Below are positions 55,190 to 64,000 of a stretch of DNA of 64,000 nucleotides, piece after piece. A program made the translations under genes and the position numbers. Numbering within the stretch: the stretch's first letter is position 1; every line of letters begins with the position of its first letter. The stretch is taken from NCBI GenBank assembly GCA_018136815.1, contig CM030941.1, positions 3,313,800-3,377,799 of the forward strand, written 5' to 3'. The notes beneath the pieces were generated by a model. The model worked only from the letters and a program-made list of their open reading frames with translations, did not search any database and was not told the DNA's origin. The stretch comes from Isochrysis galbana (taxonomy: Eukaryota; Haptophyta; Isochrysidales; Isochrysidaceae).

Positions 55190-58100
55190 ATGTCTCGCGT
55201 CGCCTTCCTCACCGACGTCGAGGGCAACCTCGAGCACCTCCTCAGCTTTGTGCACGCGAGCGAAGCCCTCCGCCTCCTCTCTCCTTCTCCCCTCGCAGAC
55301 GGGGCCTTTGAGCTGGCCCTGAGCGACGGCTGGGCCTTTGTCTTTGGGGGCGATGCTGTAGACAAGGGCGGCGCCGTCGGAGGGTCCATCCGCGTCGCGC
55401 GCACGCTCATCAGGCTCAAGCGGACCTACCCGGACAGAGTCACTCTGCTCATCGGAAACAGGGACGCCAACAAGATCAGGATCAGCTCGGAGCTCACGGA
55501 AGCGCAGCTGGCGCACAGCAGGCTCGCCAGCACTCCGGGGCCATATTGGGTCCCCGAGCAGAAGCGAGTCTCGCCAGCCGCGTACCTCGCGAACAGCCAT
55601 GCGCACGCCCGACCCGCCGGCGCACCGCCGCCGACCGCCGCCGAGCTGTGCGCGGTCAACACACTCGCCAACCGGATCCGGTGGATGCTGAAGGAGACGA
55701 TGGGCGCCGACGGCGAGTTCGAGCGCCGTCGGCGCGAGCTCGCAGCGCTAGGATACGGCGCAGTCGACGAGGATGACCCCGACTACGTTGAGATGCCGAC
55801 TGACACGGACGTGTGCCACTCGTTCATCGACTCAGTTGCCGAGGGCGGCTTCATGCGCGAGCTGCTGCTGCTTGGCCAGCTCGCGGTCATCATCGGTCCC
55901 AATCTGTTTGTGCACGGGGGGCTGCACAACCCGCACGTCGCAGATGGGCGCCCGTTGGGTGCGCTGGGCCATGTGCCTGGGCGCGATGAGCTCATCCAAG
56001 ATGTCGGCGAGTGGGTGGACGCGCTCAACATGTGGTATCGTGAACAGATCGCCGAGTGGATCGCCAAGCCGCGCTGGGCGGACGACGACCGCACAATGGA
56101 CAAGACGTCGCGCGGAGGCCATGCGCTCATCGACTATGTGGTGCCGACGGACCAGCCGACTGTGGTGCTGGCGCGGCACCTCACACCAGGCGGCATGCCG
56201 CTGCCTCCCTCCGAGCCGCTCATGCGTCAGCTCAACTCGAGTGGCATCACGCGGCTCCTCGTGGGGCACACCCCTCACGGCAACTGCCCGACCGTCATCA
56301 AGGCTGGTGGGCCCTACCTGACGGAGCCAGTGCTCGAGATTGTGATGGCTGACACGTCCTACTCGGACATGAAGGCTGAGGACAACCGTGGCGCCGCCGT
56401 GTCCGAGGTGCAGCTGCTGCCTGACGGCTCGGCGCGCGTGCACGGCGTGCTCGGTGATGGCACACGGCTCGACTACGTGCTCGCGCCTGGCGTAGGGCCC
56501 GAGGAGGAGCTCATCGGCCGGCTGCAGCCGGCCGAGCCGCCCACCGATCCAGCGGCACCGCCCGCCCCAGCCAAGGCATTCGTGAAGGCCTGGCTGCCCG
56601 ACCCGAGCGTGTACCTCTTCTGCTCCGTCGACGGCTTCAAGACGGAGTACACCACGCATGGGCTCGAGCACTCGGCCGCGCTCGTGCGCGGTGGGTCGCA
56701 GCCAGGCAAGTCGCCCGGCCGGCTGCCATGCTTGCGCTTCCACTCCGCAGGCGATGAGGTGCTCATCGGCGCCGCGCTGGGAGAGACGGACCACAAGGTG
56801 AAGCTCGTCGACTACCTCTTCAAGATGCTTGACACCAACTCGGACGGCACGATTTGCATCGATGAGCTGCGGCTTGCGCTCGAGTCAGCCAATGAGATAC
56901 TCAAGCTCCTTCCCGGCTCGGGCAACGCGCCGTGGACGGCTGACGAGCTGATCCAGCGGATGGACCGTGATGGAGGCGGCACCGTCTCTCGTCGTGAGTT
57001 TCGCGCCTTTGTCCTCAACCAGATCGCCCACTCAGCCCGCAGCACACCCGTCACGACGCCCATGGCCTCGCGGCAGCCCTCGCTCGCGCACGACCACCTC
57101 GCGCACGACACGACCTCCTCGCCCCGCGACACGCCGAGAGAGCACCGCCTTTCTCTCTCCTCGCCCCTTGCGCGTCAGTCCACCGCTCGCGCCGACGGCA
57201 AGCCGTGCCCCCTCGGCCTGCTTGCCGAACCGGCCACCCTCAAGCGGCTGCCCTCTGTCTCTTTCCTCGCCGAACCGCTCGACGATGACGACATGGCCGA
57301 GGTGGCCACTGCGCTCGGGCGCGCCAGGCAGCCGTCCAACATCGCTTTCCTTTCAGCGCTCGCGACCTCTGGCTTCACCGCTGGCGTGGCCTCCGTCGCC
57401 ACGGCCGCCGCACAAGTGTCGAGCGTTGCCACCGCCGCAGCGGACGTCGCAGAGATGCAACACATGCTCGCGAGTGCGCGCCGCCCCGCTACGATTCGGC
57501 TGCTAGCGGCGGCACTCGGCGCGCGACCGACGGGCGGCGGCGCTTCGCTCGCCGAGCTTGCGGTGGGTATCACGCCTAAGCGCCCCACCGCGGAGGCGAA
57601 TCGAGACCTGGAGGAGGTGCGGCGGCTGCTCGGTGTTTCGTCTCGCGAGCGATCGAGGGGGGTGCTGCGGCTCATCAGCGCGCAACTTGCAGCGGAGGCG
57701 GTGCGCACGAGCAGCGCAGGTACAGGCGAGCCAACACGCCTTCCCCCGATGGAGTCGACTGTGCTGCTGCTCCATCCGGCGGGGATGCGCGACGCCGCAC
57801 TTCGCGTCGCTACCGCTCTCACTGGGCAGTCGAGGGCGCTTGGTGGCTTTGCGCCACCGCTAGACGGAGGCAGCCTCTACCGATGGGTTGTGGTGAACCG
57901 GTACTACCGCGCACACCTCAATCTTCTCGTGCTCTGCGACTCGGCTGAGGCGCACTCACGGTTGCACGAGCTCGCGGCTCAAGCAGGCGCGCTCATAATC
58001 CTCTTCGACGCCAGCCGGGCTGACGGCTGGCTAGAGGTGCAGTCAAAGTGGGAGGGGGACTTTGGGTGTGCCGACGAGGCACCTGACGTCTTCTTATTGC

Positions 58101-58738
58101 TCGCGGATGGCGGGAGCGGCGGCGACGCTGCGCTCGACTTCTCGCTGTCGGCGGGTGCGGAGCTGGTCGAGATTGATAGCGCCGCTGGCTCTGTCGACAT
58201 GGCGGCCCTTGAGCCGCTCGCCGCTAAGTCGCGCGGAGAGGCTGTTGCAGCCGATGTGGACTTGTCCACTGAGTGGGAGGGCCTCCCACGTGTTCTTGAG
58301 GCAGTGCAATGCCGACGTTGGCCAACACACGATGAGCCTGCTGGTCCGGCCGATCCGCCCGCCATGGCAGTCGTCACTACTGAGGAGCACGCTGACATGG
58401 GCGCGCTCGAGCGACACGACGAGGTAGTGCCACGCGGACCGAAGGAGGCGTGGGTTACCTGCGAGCCGGCGGGAGAGACCGACGCGCGTGCAGATACGTA
58501 CATGGCGGAGCTGGTGAGGGAGGAGCCACGAGAATTCGAGGATGAGGCTGAGGAGGCTGCCCACCAAGAGAACGAGGCACTTGAGAAGCTCATCGCGGAG
58601 GTGAGCGCGATGCGACAAAGCGGCTCCTCCCTGCCTGACAGCGAGAGGAGAGAACGGGCTGCTAAGTTGGCGCTCGAGATGAGCCGGATGCTAGGAGAGG
58701 CGTCGGCCTCGGATACCTCCGACGCGGACGGGGCATAG
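55190..58738 (+). CDS. Metallophosphoesterase, EF-hand and adaptin-binding p34 (AAGAB)-like fusion protein
   Basis: 1182 residues from the ATG at 55190 (context GCCGCCATGT); upstream codons are microsatellite. Residues 1-430 are a calcineurin-type metallophosphoesterase: FLTDVEGNLEHL, FVFGGDAVDKGG, LLIGNRDANKIR (the GNRD form seen in protist members), LFVHGG and LVGHTPHGNCP. Two EF hands follow near 545-605 (DTNSDGTICIDE and DRDGGGTVSRRE), so calcium control is likely. A linker has three related repeats (EVATALGRARQPSNIAFLSA, EMQHMLASARRPATIRLLAA, EVRRLLGVSSRERSRGVLRL). From Met854 the rest matches alpha/gamma-adaptin-binding protein p34: YRWVVVNRYYRAHLNLLVLC, GALIILFDASRADGW, and the C-terminal LEKLIAEVSAMRQSG...ERRERAAKLALEMSRMLG. 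p34 chaperones AP-1/AP-2 adaptor assembly. Either a true fusion or two genes in one uninterrupted frame. Confidence 0.78.
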   Translation: MSRVAFLTDVEGNLEHLLSFVHASEALRLLSPSPLADGAFELALSDGWAFVFGGDAVDKGGAVGGSIRVARTLIRLKRTYPDRVTLLIGNRDANKIRISSELTEAQLAHSRLASTPGPYWVPEQKRVSPAAYLANSHAHARPAGAPPPTAAELCAVNTLANRIRWMLKETMGADGEFERRRRELAALGYGAVDEDDPDYVEMPTDTDVCHSFIDSVAEGGFMRELLLLGQLAVIIGPNLFVHGGLHNPHVADGRPLGALGHVPGRDELIQDVGEWVDALNMWYREQIAEWIAKPRWADDDRTMDKTSRGGHALIDYVVPTDQPTVVLARHLTPGGMPLPPSEPLMRQLNSSGITRLLVGHTPHGNCPTVIKAGGPYLTEPVLEIVMADTSYSDMKAEDNRGAAVSEVQLLPDGSARVHGVLGDGTRLDYVLAPGVGPEEELIGRLQPAEPPTDPAAPPAPAKAFVKAWLPDPSVYLFCSVDGFKTEYTTHGLEHSAALVRGGSQPGKSPGRLPCLRFHSAGDEVLIGAALGETDHKVKLVDYLFKMLDTNSDGTICIDELRLALESANEILKLLPGSGNAPWTADELIQRMDRDGGGTVSRREFRAFVLNQIAHSARSTPVTTPMASRQPSLAHDHLAHDTTSSPRDTPREHRLSLSSPLARQSTARADGKPCPLGLLAEPATLKRLPSVSFLAEPLDDDDMAEVATALGRARQPSNIAFLSALATSGFTAGVASVATAAAQVSSVATAAADVAEMQHMLASARRPATIRLLAAALGARPTGGGASLAELAVGITPKRPTAEANRDLEEVRRLLGVSSRERSRGVLRLISAQLAAEAVRTSSAGTGEPTRLPPMESTVLLLHPAGMRDAALRVATALTGQSRALGGFAPPLDGGSLYRWVVVNRYYRAHLNLLVLCDSAEAHSRLHELAAQAGALIILFDASRADGWLEVQSKWEGDFGCADEAPDVFLLLADGGSGGDAALDFSLSAGAELVEIDSAAGSVDMAALEPLAAKSRGEAVAADVDLSTEWEGLPRVLEAVQCRRWPTHDEPAGPADPPAMAVVTTEEHADMGALERHDEVVPRGPKEAWVTCEPAGETDARADTYMAELVREEPREFEDEAEEAAHQENEALEKLIAEVSAMRQSGSSLPDSERRERAAKLALEMSRMLGEASASDTSDADGA

Positions 58739-59019
58739 ACTCGGCCATTGACATGCTGCACCTTCGAGAGCTCTAGCGCTTGGCGTCATACAGCCGCGGC
58801 CATTCCGGCCGCGCCGCCCAAACGGTTCTTGGCCGTGCACTTGACGCTCGGTGCAGCTACGCCTTGGGCGTAGGGGATGGGTTGATCTTCTACTTAGCAT
58901 TCCACCAATTGATAAAAGAGGCTATGTAAGCTGCGATGTTTATGGTATTGAAACATCAACCTACTTTTAAAAAATCTTAACAAAATAGCCGCTACTCGCT
59001 ACTCGCACGGCGTTGTCGC
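58739..59019. other. Spacer, no gene seen
   Basis: Short spacer after the phosphoesterase stop, becoming AT-rich near 58905-58990. Confidence 0.4.
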
Positions 59020-59225
59020 ATCCGCGATCGACGTCGGGCCTTCTGCTACTTCGTGCGTCTTCGTGCTTAATCGTGCTTGTTCGCCGCGGAGTTTTACTCG
59101 TACCTTGTAGGACTCTTCATTCGTAATTCGCCCATCGCTCCTTGCCGTCGCGCCCCTTTGTGGCCCGTCTCGCCCCTGTTTCGCTCCCTCGCACCTTGGG
59201 CCTTGCTCTCTCTTGGGTCCCTCCT
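59020..59225 (+). repeat. Dispersed repeat 'B'
   Basis: Starts TGTCGCATCCGCGATCGAC near 59025 and matches the complement of 51528-51730 along its length. Confidence 0.8.
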
Positions 59226-59435
59226 TAGGGCCAGGTCAGAGTTTCGCGCCGGACCCCCAAAAGTTTCGCGTGAAAGTTTCGCAAAAGTTGCTCACCGGCT
59301 AGCCAAGTTTCACAAAAGTTTTGCGTAGTTTCTTCGGATTACGGTTTAGGTTATTGGTTGTTGACAAGTTGACCAGTTGTTGTGTGGAGCTGCATTACTA
59401 TTGTTGCGCACGCACACCATCGGACATGGTAGTAA

Positions 59436-59545
59436 TGGTAGGTAGCAGCAGCAGCAGCAGCAGCAGAGCGGCAGCGTAGCAGCAGCAGCGTCGTAGCAGA
59501 AAGGCGAAGTAGCATCGTAGCAGCGTAGCAGCAGTAGCAGCTGCA
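59436..59545 (+). repeat. GCA-type trinucleotide repeat
   Basis: Interrupted (AGC)n/(GTAGCA)n tract. The flanking 59226-59435 has several 'AAAGTTTCGC' motifs but no gene. Confidence 0.85.
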
Positions 59546-59705
59546 GTATTGGATGGAGCTCACTACTCCCGATTAAATTCCCACGTTTATCTTCAACGTA
59601 CATTCTCTCACGCCAGTGGACGTCGTCCCACAGGCCGGTGGCCTCGACAGCGACGCATACCCTAACGAGCGAGAGCGAGCGGAAAGGGAGCACGGGGAGA
59701 CCAGC

Positions 59706-60072
59706 ACCCACGGAATATCTTGGGACCGGAGAATATTAATATTTTGGACGAAATCCCTTCGGTTGGCCGAGGAGAAGAGGACGGAGAGAGGAGAGAGAGA
59801 GAGGAGAGAGAGAGTCTCACAGAGCGACTGCAAAGCGTGAAGTCGAAGTCGTGCCTGTTTATTACCTTAAACGAGCCAACAATTATAGTAACAGTGAAAA
59901 CAAAATTCGAATCGCAAATTTCGAGACCAAAATCTGCAAACCTGGGCTTGAGACCATGGGAAACGAATCTGTGTGTCTTGGGTGTCAGTAGCAACACGGG
60001 GAACTGTTCAATTGTGAGTGTGGGCACGTACCTTACACGAATATTATGCTTCATGCCTACGGCCTTCAGCTT
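59706..60072 (-). repeat. Dispersed repeat 'A', inverse copy
   Basis: Complement of 49905-50236 with small indels. Together with B upstream it repeats the B-then-A order of 51.7-49.9 kb read on the other strand, but without the gag insert. Confidence 0.8.
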
Positions 60073-61590
60073 CAGAAGGGCCTTCTGATCGTCGTCCGTC
60101 GTCGTCTGGCTAGAGTGTTTGGGTTTGATTTTAGTCGAGTTATGTGAGAAAGTCGTGGGGCGAGAGTCGGAGTGTTTTCCTGGGTGTCGTTGTCCGTCGT
60201 CCTGTCGTCAGTCGTCATCCGTCGTCGCTCTCGCTCTCGTCGCTCTCGCTCTCGTAACACTCGTACCCAACAAACTCGCCTCGCCTCGCCAGCCCCTGCC
60301 ATCACAGCCCTCCTCTCACTCGCCCTCGCCTCTCGCCGCTCGTTCCATGTCGTTCTCGCCGCCGTCCTCGCCCTCGCTCAAGCCCGCCCGCCCGCCTTCC
60401 TCTGCTGACGGGCTTCAGCCCGTCATCGTCTCCGAGGCCGTCTCCTCAGCCGCGCCTGCCGCCGGCTTGCCACCTTCCTCATTGCCCTCAGGCCCTAAGG
60501 GCCATCCCAATTCGTCACGTGCACTTTACCTATAGCTTTACGTAGCTTAGCCATGGAGCGTAGCTGGTAGACTTAAAAAGTCTAGAAGCTTACAGAGGTG
60601 TCAGACTTACAGAGTCTAGATGCTTGAGGTTCTTGAGGGTGTACTTTAGCAAGCAAGATGCTCGCTACTTCCTTGGTCTTCATCGACACGTGCTTACTAC
60701 TCCCTTGATCTCCATGCCTGGGTGATCAGTCCAGAGCTAGAGCATATTCATATTCCGAGTAGAAAGAAGCCTGTAGAAGCTGCTTGGCCACGTGGATATA
60801 ATGGTAGACCAACATTGAATGAAGTGTAGTGATTGATAGAAGCGTGGAGACGTCGTAGACGTATAGATAGACATGAGAACGAAGATTGATGACTTACCAT
60901 CGCGGTTATAACGGTAGAGCGGAAAATAGCGAAATAGCCTGCAGAGGCTCGCGAATGCGACAAGCTAATCCTTCGTCATGGAGACCCAACGGACAGTAAG
61001 AGGGACCCTATGTACTACAAAAGCAAGTGGTACAAGATAAGAGCCATGCCAGAGTAAAGGAGAAGCCACAGTCTCCCGCCCCCTTCTCTCCAGCTCCCGG
61101 CCGAAGCAGCGCGCGCGGCCTCCCCGGAACCAGCTTCTCCGCTAAAGAGGGAACTGGGGAAGGGGAAGGGGGTTGTTAGGGGTTAAGGTTGGGTAGCAGG
61201 GAGGTCCACTAGCACATTGCCTCATGCCGCGGACGTAGCGGAGATTTTAAGAAGATTTTTTTTTGAATACGTATAATTCAAAATTTTCCTCGCTTGCGGC
61301 ACGTAGTACTTCGCTAGGGTCACATATAGTAGTACCATTTATAGATGAGGTGTATCCGATCAGAGAGAGAGACCCGCCCTCCGTGCGCACCCCGCCGCCG
61401 CCGCCCCCGCGCAGCCTTCCTCTCTACTATTGTCCCTCGTCCCTTTGGGAGAGAGGAGAGAGGGAGACAGGAGAGAGAGCAGAGAGACTCATCTGCGGAC
61501 TCTCAAGACAACTCAAAACTACTGTCCTCTGAAACATCGCACCAGCAGGGGGCGGGGTGCCTCCTCCTCCTTCGCTTGCACCAGCGGGCG
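60073..61590. other. Spacer with repeat remnants; no firm gene
   Basis: 60100-60535 is TCGTC-rich and holds a 62-codon Ser/Pro frame from 60347 (MSFSPPSSPSLKPARPPSSA) that could be the start of a retroelement gag; 27 bases of it (60432-60458) recur just after LTR copy A with one mismatch. 60560-60640 has short AGACTTA-AGTCTAGA repeats. 61360-61490 is GA-rich, upstream of COG8. Confidence 0.4.
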
Positions 61591-63821
61591 ATGGGCTCTC
61601 CGCTCGGCTCGCAGCTGTCTTCGGTGCTAGAGGGAGCGGAGGAAATGGCGCCGTTTGTTGGCGAGCTCGCGGGGCTCAGCCTCAGCCAGCTACGCCGCCG
61701 GCCCGCGGCACTCGCCTCGAGTGCCGCAGGGCTGCGGGCGCAACTCTCGGGGCTCGCGAGTGGACCCGGCGTTGCTGCCTTCATTGAGAGCGCCGATTGC
61801 GCTGCGGAGGTGCGCGTGGCGATCCGCGCAATGCTCGAGCGAACGGTAGCCCTCGGCGCGAGCTTACCTGCCGTCGGGCGTGCGGCTGACAAGCTCTGCC
61901 TCGAGGCAAAGGAGGGAGCAAGTGAGCGAAGAAGGCTGGCGCTGCTGCTCACGCAGCACGACCAAGTGCTGGAGGTTCTGGAGATGGCACAGCTCACAAC
62001 CACGTGCGTGAGGAGCGGGTGGTTCGAAGAGGTGCGCCAGCTTCTCGCTTTCGCTCTCGCTTCAGCATCAACGCAACGAACATTCTCATGCGTACCTCAG
62101 TGGTGGGCCCCGGCACCTCTGTCTTTGCAGGCACTTGAGCTCGACGCCGCGGCAGCTGCGCGTGCCTTAATGCATGCTGACGTGCCGGCGCTTGTGAGCG
62201 TGGCAGTCGACGTCCGCGCCTGTCTTGCAGAGATGCACGAGCGGCTGTTCTCCAAACTGGCAGGAGCCCTCACGCTTCCCGAGGCGTTGCACACTATCGG
62301 CCTGCTACGACGGCTGCCTCCGCCGTACGCAATGGCTGAGGCGCCGTTGCGTGTCAGCTTTCTGCGCAACAGGACGCTTCATTTGCAGCGGGCACGCGCG
62401 GCCCTCCCAGACGCACAGGAGCAGCCAGTTGACCACCTCCTCCGATTGCTCGAGCTCTGCCGTGTGCATTGGTGAGTGGCCGGGAGGCACTCTTACTTCA
62501 CCTGCCTGCCTTGCAAATAGCGCCACATTCCTTGCGCGCAACACGCTTGTTTGCTCGCCTACGCACAGATGCACCCATCACCTTTGCCCGCAGGTACGAC
62601 GATGTGATACAGTACCGGGCCATTTTCTGCTTCACCGGGCCGGCTGAGAGCGATGCCACATCCGAGGTGGACCGCGTCCTCAGGAAAACCCCGCTCAAAG
62701 CTGAGCCTCCACCACTCGAGCCTGTAACAGTGCACCTCCCTGTTGGAGAGGGTGAGCTCATCGCCGTTGAAGGTGCTGACGGCGGCGTTTTCCTCAAAAA
62801 TGTCCCGGCCGGCCTTTCGGCCGGCGAAGATTGGACAGTTGAGCTTCCCACGGCAACATGGGGCGATCCCAGATCGGAGCTCAATCCACTCACCTTGGTA
62901 CAAGGCGACCGACTATGTGGCGCCATCCTGGCCTCGTGGGCTGTCGCGTCGGTCGATGAGCTGTTGCGGTCCGTTCGCGATTGCTTGTCGCGAGTACACG
63001 ATGGCGCATATGTCGCCTCTATTGCCGAAAACGCGAGCTACACCTGCGCCTCGCTCGGGCGAGTTGGGCTCGATATCAGCGCATTGTTGCACCAACACAT
63101 CCGAGATGCAGCGCTGCGAATTTGGTCGTCCTGCCTTCGTGGTGCCACAGACCATTGGCTGAAGGCTCTCCGCGGAGTCCACTGGGCAGCCCCCCCCGCG
63201 TCAGCCGCCGCAATAGCCGCTCTCTCACCTGTGAACCCGACGTCAACTTTGGAGGGGAGCGGTAGCCATGACGGAGTGGTGGCTCCACCTGTCCCGCCAA
63301 TCGCGCTTCTCCGGTTTGTTCCGCTCGCCGTGTTGTGCAATCATATGATGGCGTCCTTCAATCAGCTACGGCCATTGGCAGATTATGAGCTGCGCGAACC
63401 AGCGGTTGAGGCCCTCGGTACGGCTCTGTGCGAATGCGCGTCCGCTCTGCACGCATGCACGCCAAACGCCGCAGCCGCAGGAGAGCATGGCATGGCCCAT
63501 CATGCCATGATGGTAAGGTCGTTTTTTGACGAGCTCACACCACACGTCGTCAGTTGCCTACGTGTTATGCTTCCGCAGTGGTCGTCATCTGACATCATGA
63601 CAACGCACGAGCAAACAGTCGCGCCCTCGATGGATGATGGTTGGGAGCAGCGTGTTTTGCGTAGGCTGAGAGTCGCCTTGGGCTTGCAGCTTTCGCCCGA
63701 GGGCGGTGAAGGCAACGTTACTCAGATGTTTCCGAAAGCGTCACGACCACCACGCGAGATGACGGGTGGAGAGGTTTCTAACGAGGGAGTTGAACCGGCC
63801 GATTCACCCAATGCTCGCTAA
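61591..63821 (+). CDS. COG8: Conserved oligomeric Golgi complex subunit 8, three exons
   Basis: Exons 61591-62031, 62131-62471 and 62594-63821 give 669 residues (human COG8: 612). COG8 belongs to lobe B of the COG vesicle tether and, with COG1, bridges the lobes. Family blocks: QHDQVLEVLEMAQLTTTCVR, then SGWFEE spliced to ALELDAAA (human YYEEALELAAYVRR), HERLFSKLAGALTLPEALHT with IGLLRRL, LELCRVHW spliced to YDDVIQYRAIF, ASWAVASVDELLRSVRDCLS, SYTCASLGRVGLDISALLHQ and FVPLAVLCNHMMASFNQLRP. The first intron (62032-62130, 99 bp) is a multiple of three without a stop, so the unspliced frame stays open but inserts 33 alien residues. The second intron is 122 bp. An acidic linker at about residues 275-345 has no human counterpart. 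Confidence 0.88.
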
Positions 63822-64000
63822 GATCACGTGCGGCATGGTGCTGCCACCAAGGTTGCTGGGAGAAAAGCAAGTTGGCTGATAATGAAAGCAACTAGTAATC
63901 AAGCCGTTGTCTTGTTGGCGTGTGGAGCTCGGTTGCCAATCCAGATACTAGCCTAGCAACTCAGTTGACATGAGCCTAGAAACGCCAAAACAACTCAGGT
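63822..64000. other. 3' flank of COG8, no gene seen
   Basis: Short spacer to the window edge, presumably including the COG8 3' UTR. Confidence 0.4.

Overview
This is a 64 kb window from a GC-rich nuclear genome of a microbial eukaryote. Genes are split by short GT-AG introns (about 60-250 bp), long GA/CT microsatellites and C or G runs are common, and transposable elements of several classes are nested in one another. The style suits a haptophyte-like alga, but no plastid, rRNA or other marker gene fixes the lineage, so this is an inference.

Layout. 1-0.4 kb: 3' end of a hAT-like transposase. 0.7-11.4 kb: a Ty3/gypsy retroelement with gag, one in-frame UAG, and a 2352-residue polyprotein. 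The polyprotein carries an unexpected DNA-methyltransferase-like domain upstream of protease, reverse transcriptase, RNase H and a truncated integrase; the truncation coincides with LTR-derived sequence. 11.9-14.5 kb: COG4 (Golgi tether subunit). A 100-N gap at 15149-15248 is followed by a near-identical copy of 9582-15148, best read as two contigs whose 5.6 kb overlap was never merged. The second COG4 copy and second pol fragment are therefore probably not real. 20.4-24.8 kb: a PIF/Harbinger-like transposon with transposase plus a Myb/SANT-like partner. 24.9-28.5 kb: a TTAA-flanked terminal-inverted-repeat element broken by a solo LTR (5-bp target duplication) and a non-LTR fragment. 31.5-35.0 kb: a candidate TA-flanked element containing an FkbM-type methyltransferase fragment and other repeats.

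Host genes: COG4 (minus), a PMP34/SLC25A17-like peroxisomal carrier (minus, 35.5-36.4), an AFG2/SPATA5/CIP111-like double AAA ATPase (minus, 42.9-46.6), the spliceosomal cyclophilin PPIL3 (plus, 48.6-49.3) with a duplicated last exon, a bacterial-type solute-binding protein with an intron (minus, 52.4-53.4), a metallophosphoesterase/EF-hand/adaptin-binding p34 fusion reading frame (plus, 55.2-58.7), and COG8 (plus, 61.6-63.8). COG4, COG8 and the p34-like region all act in vesicle traffic; whether their proximity matters is unknown.

The rest is repeat wreckage (LTR pieces, three 3' fragments of one non-LTR family, a copia-like gag piece, several unnamed repeat families) and low-complexity sequence. 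Exon boundaries were placed by eye from GT-AG signals and similarity to remembered family members; no alignment, RNA data or database search was available.
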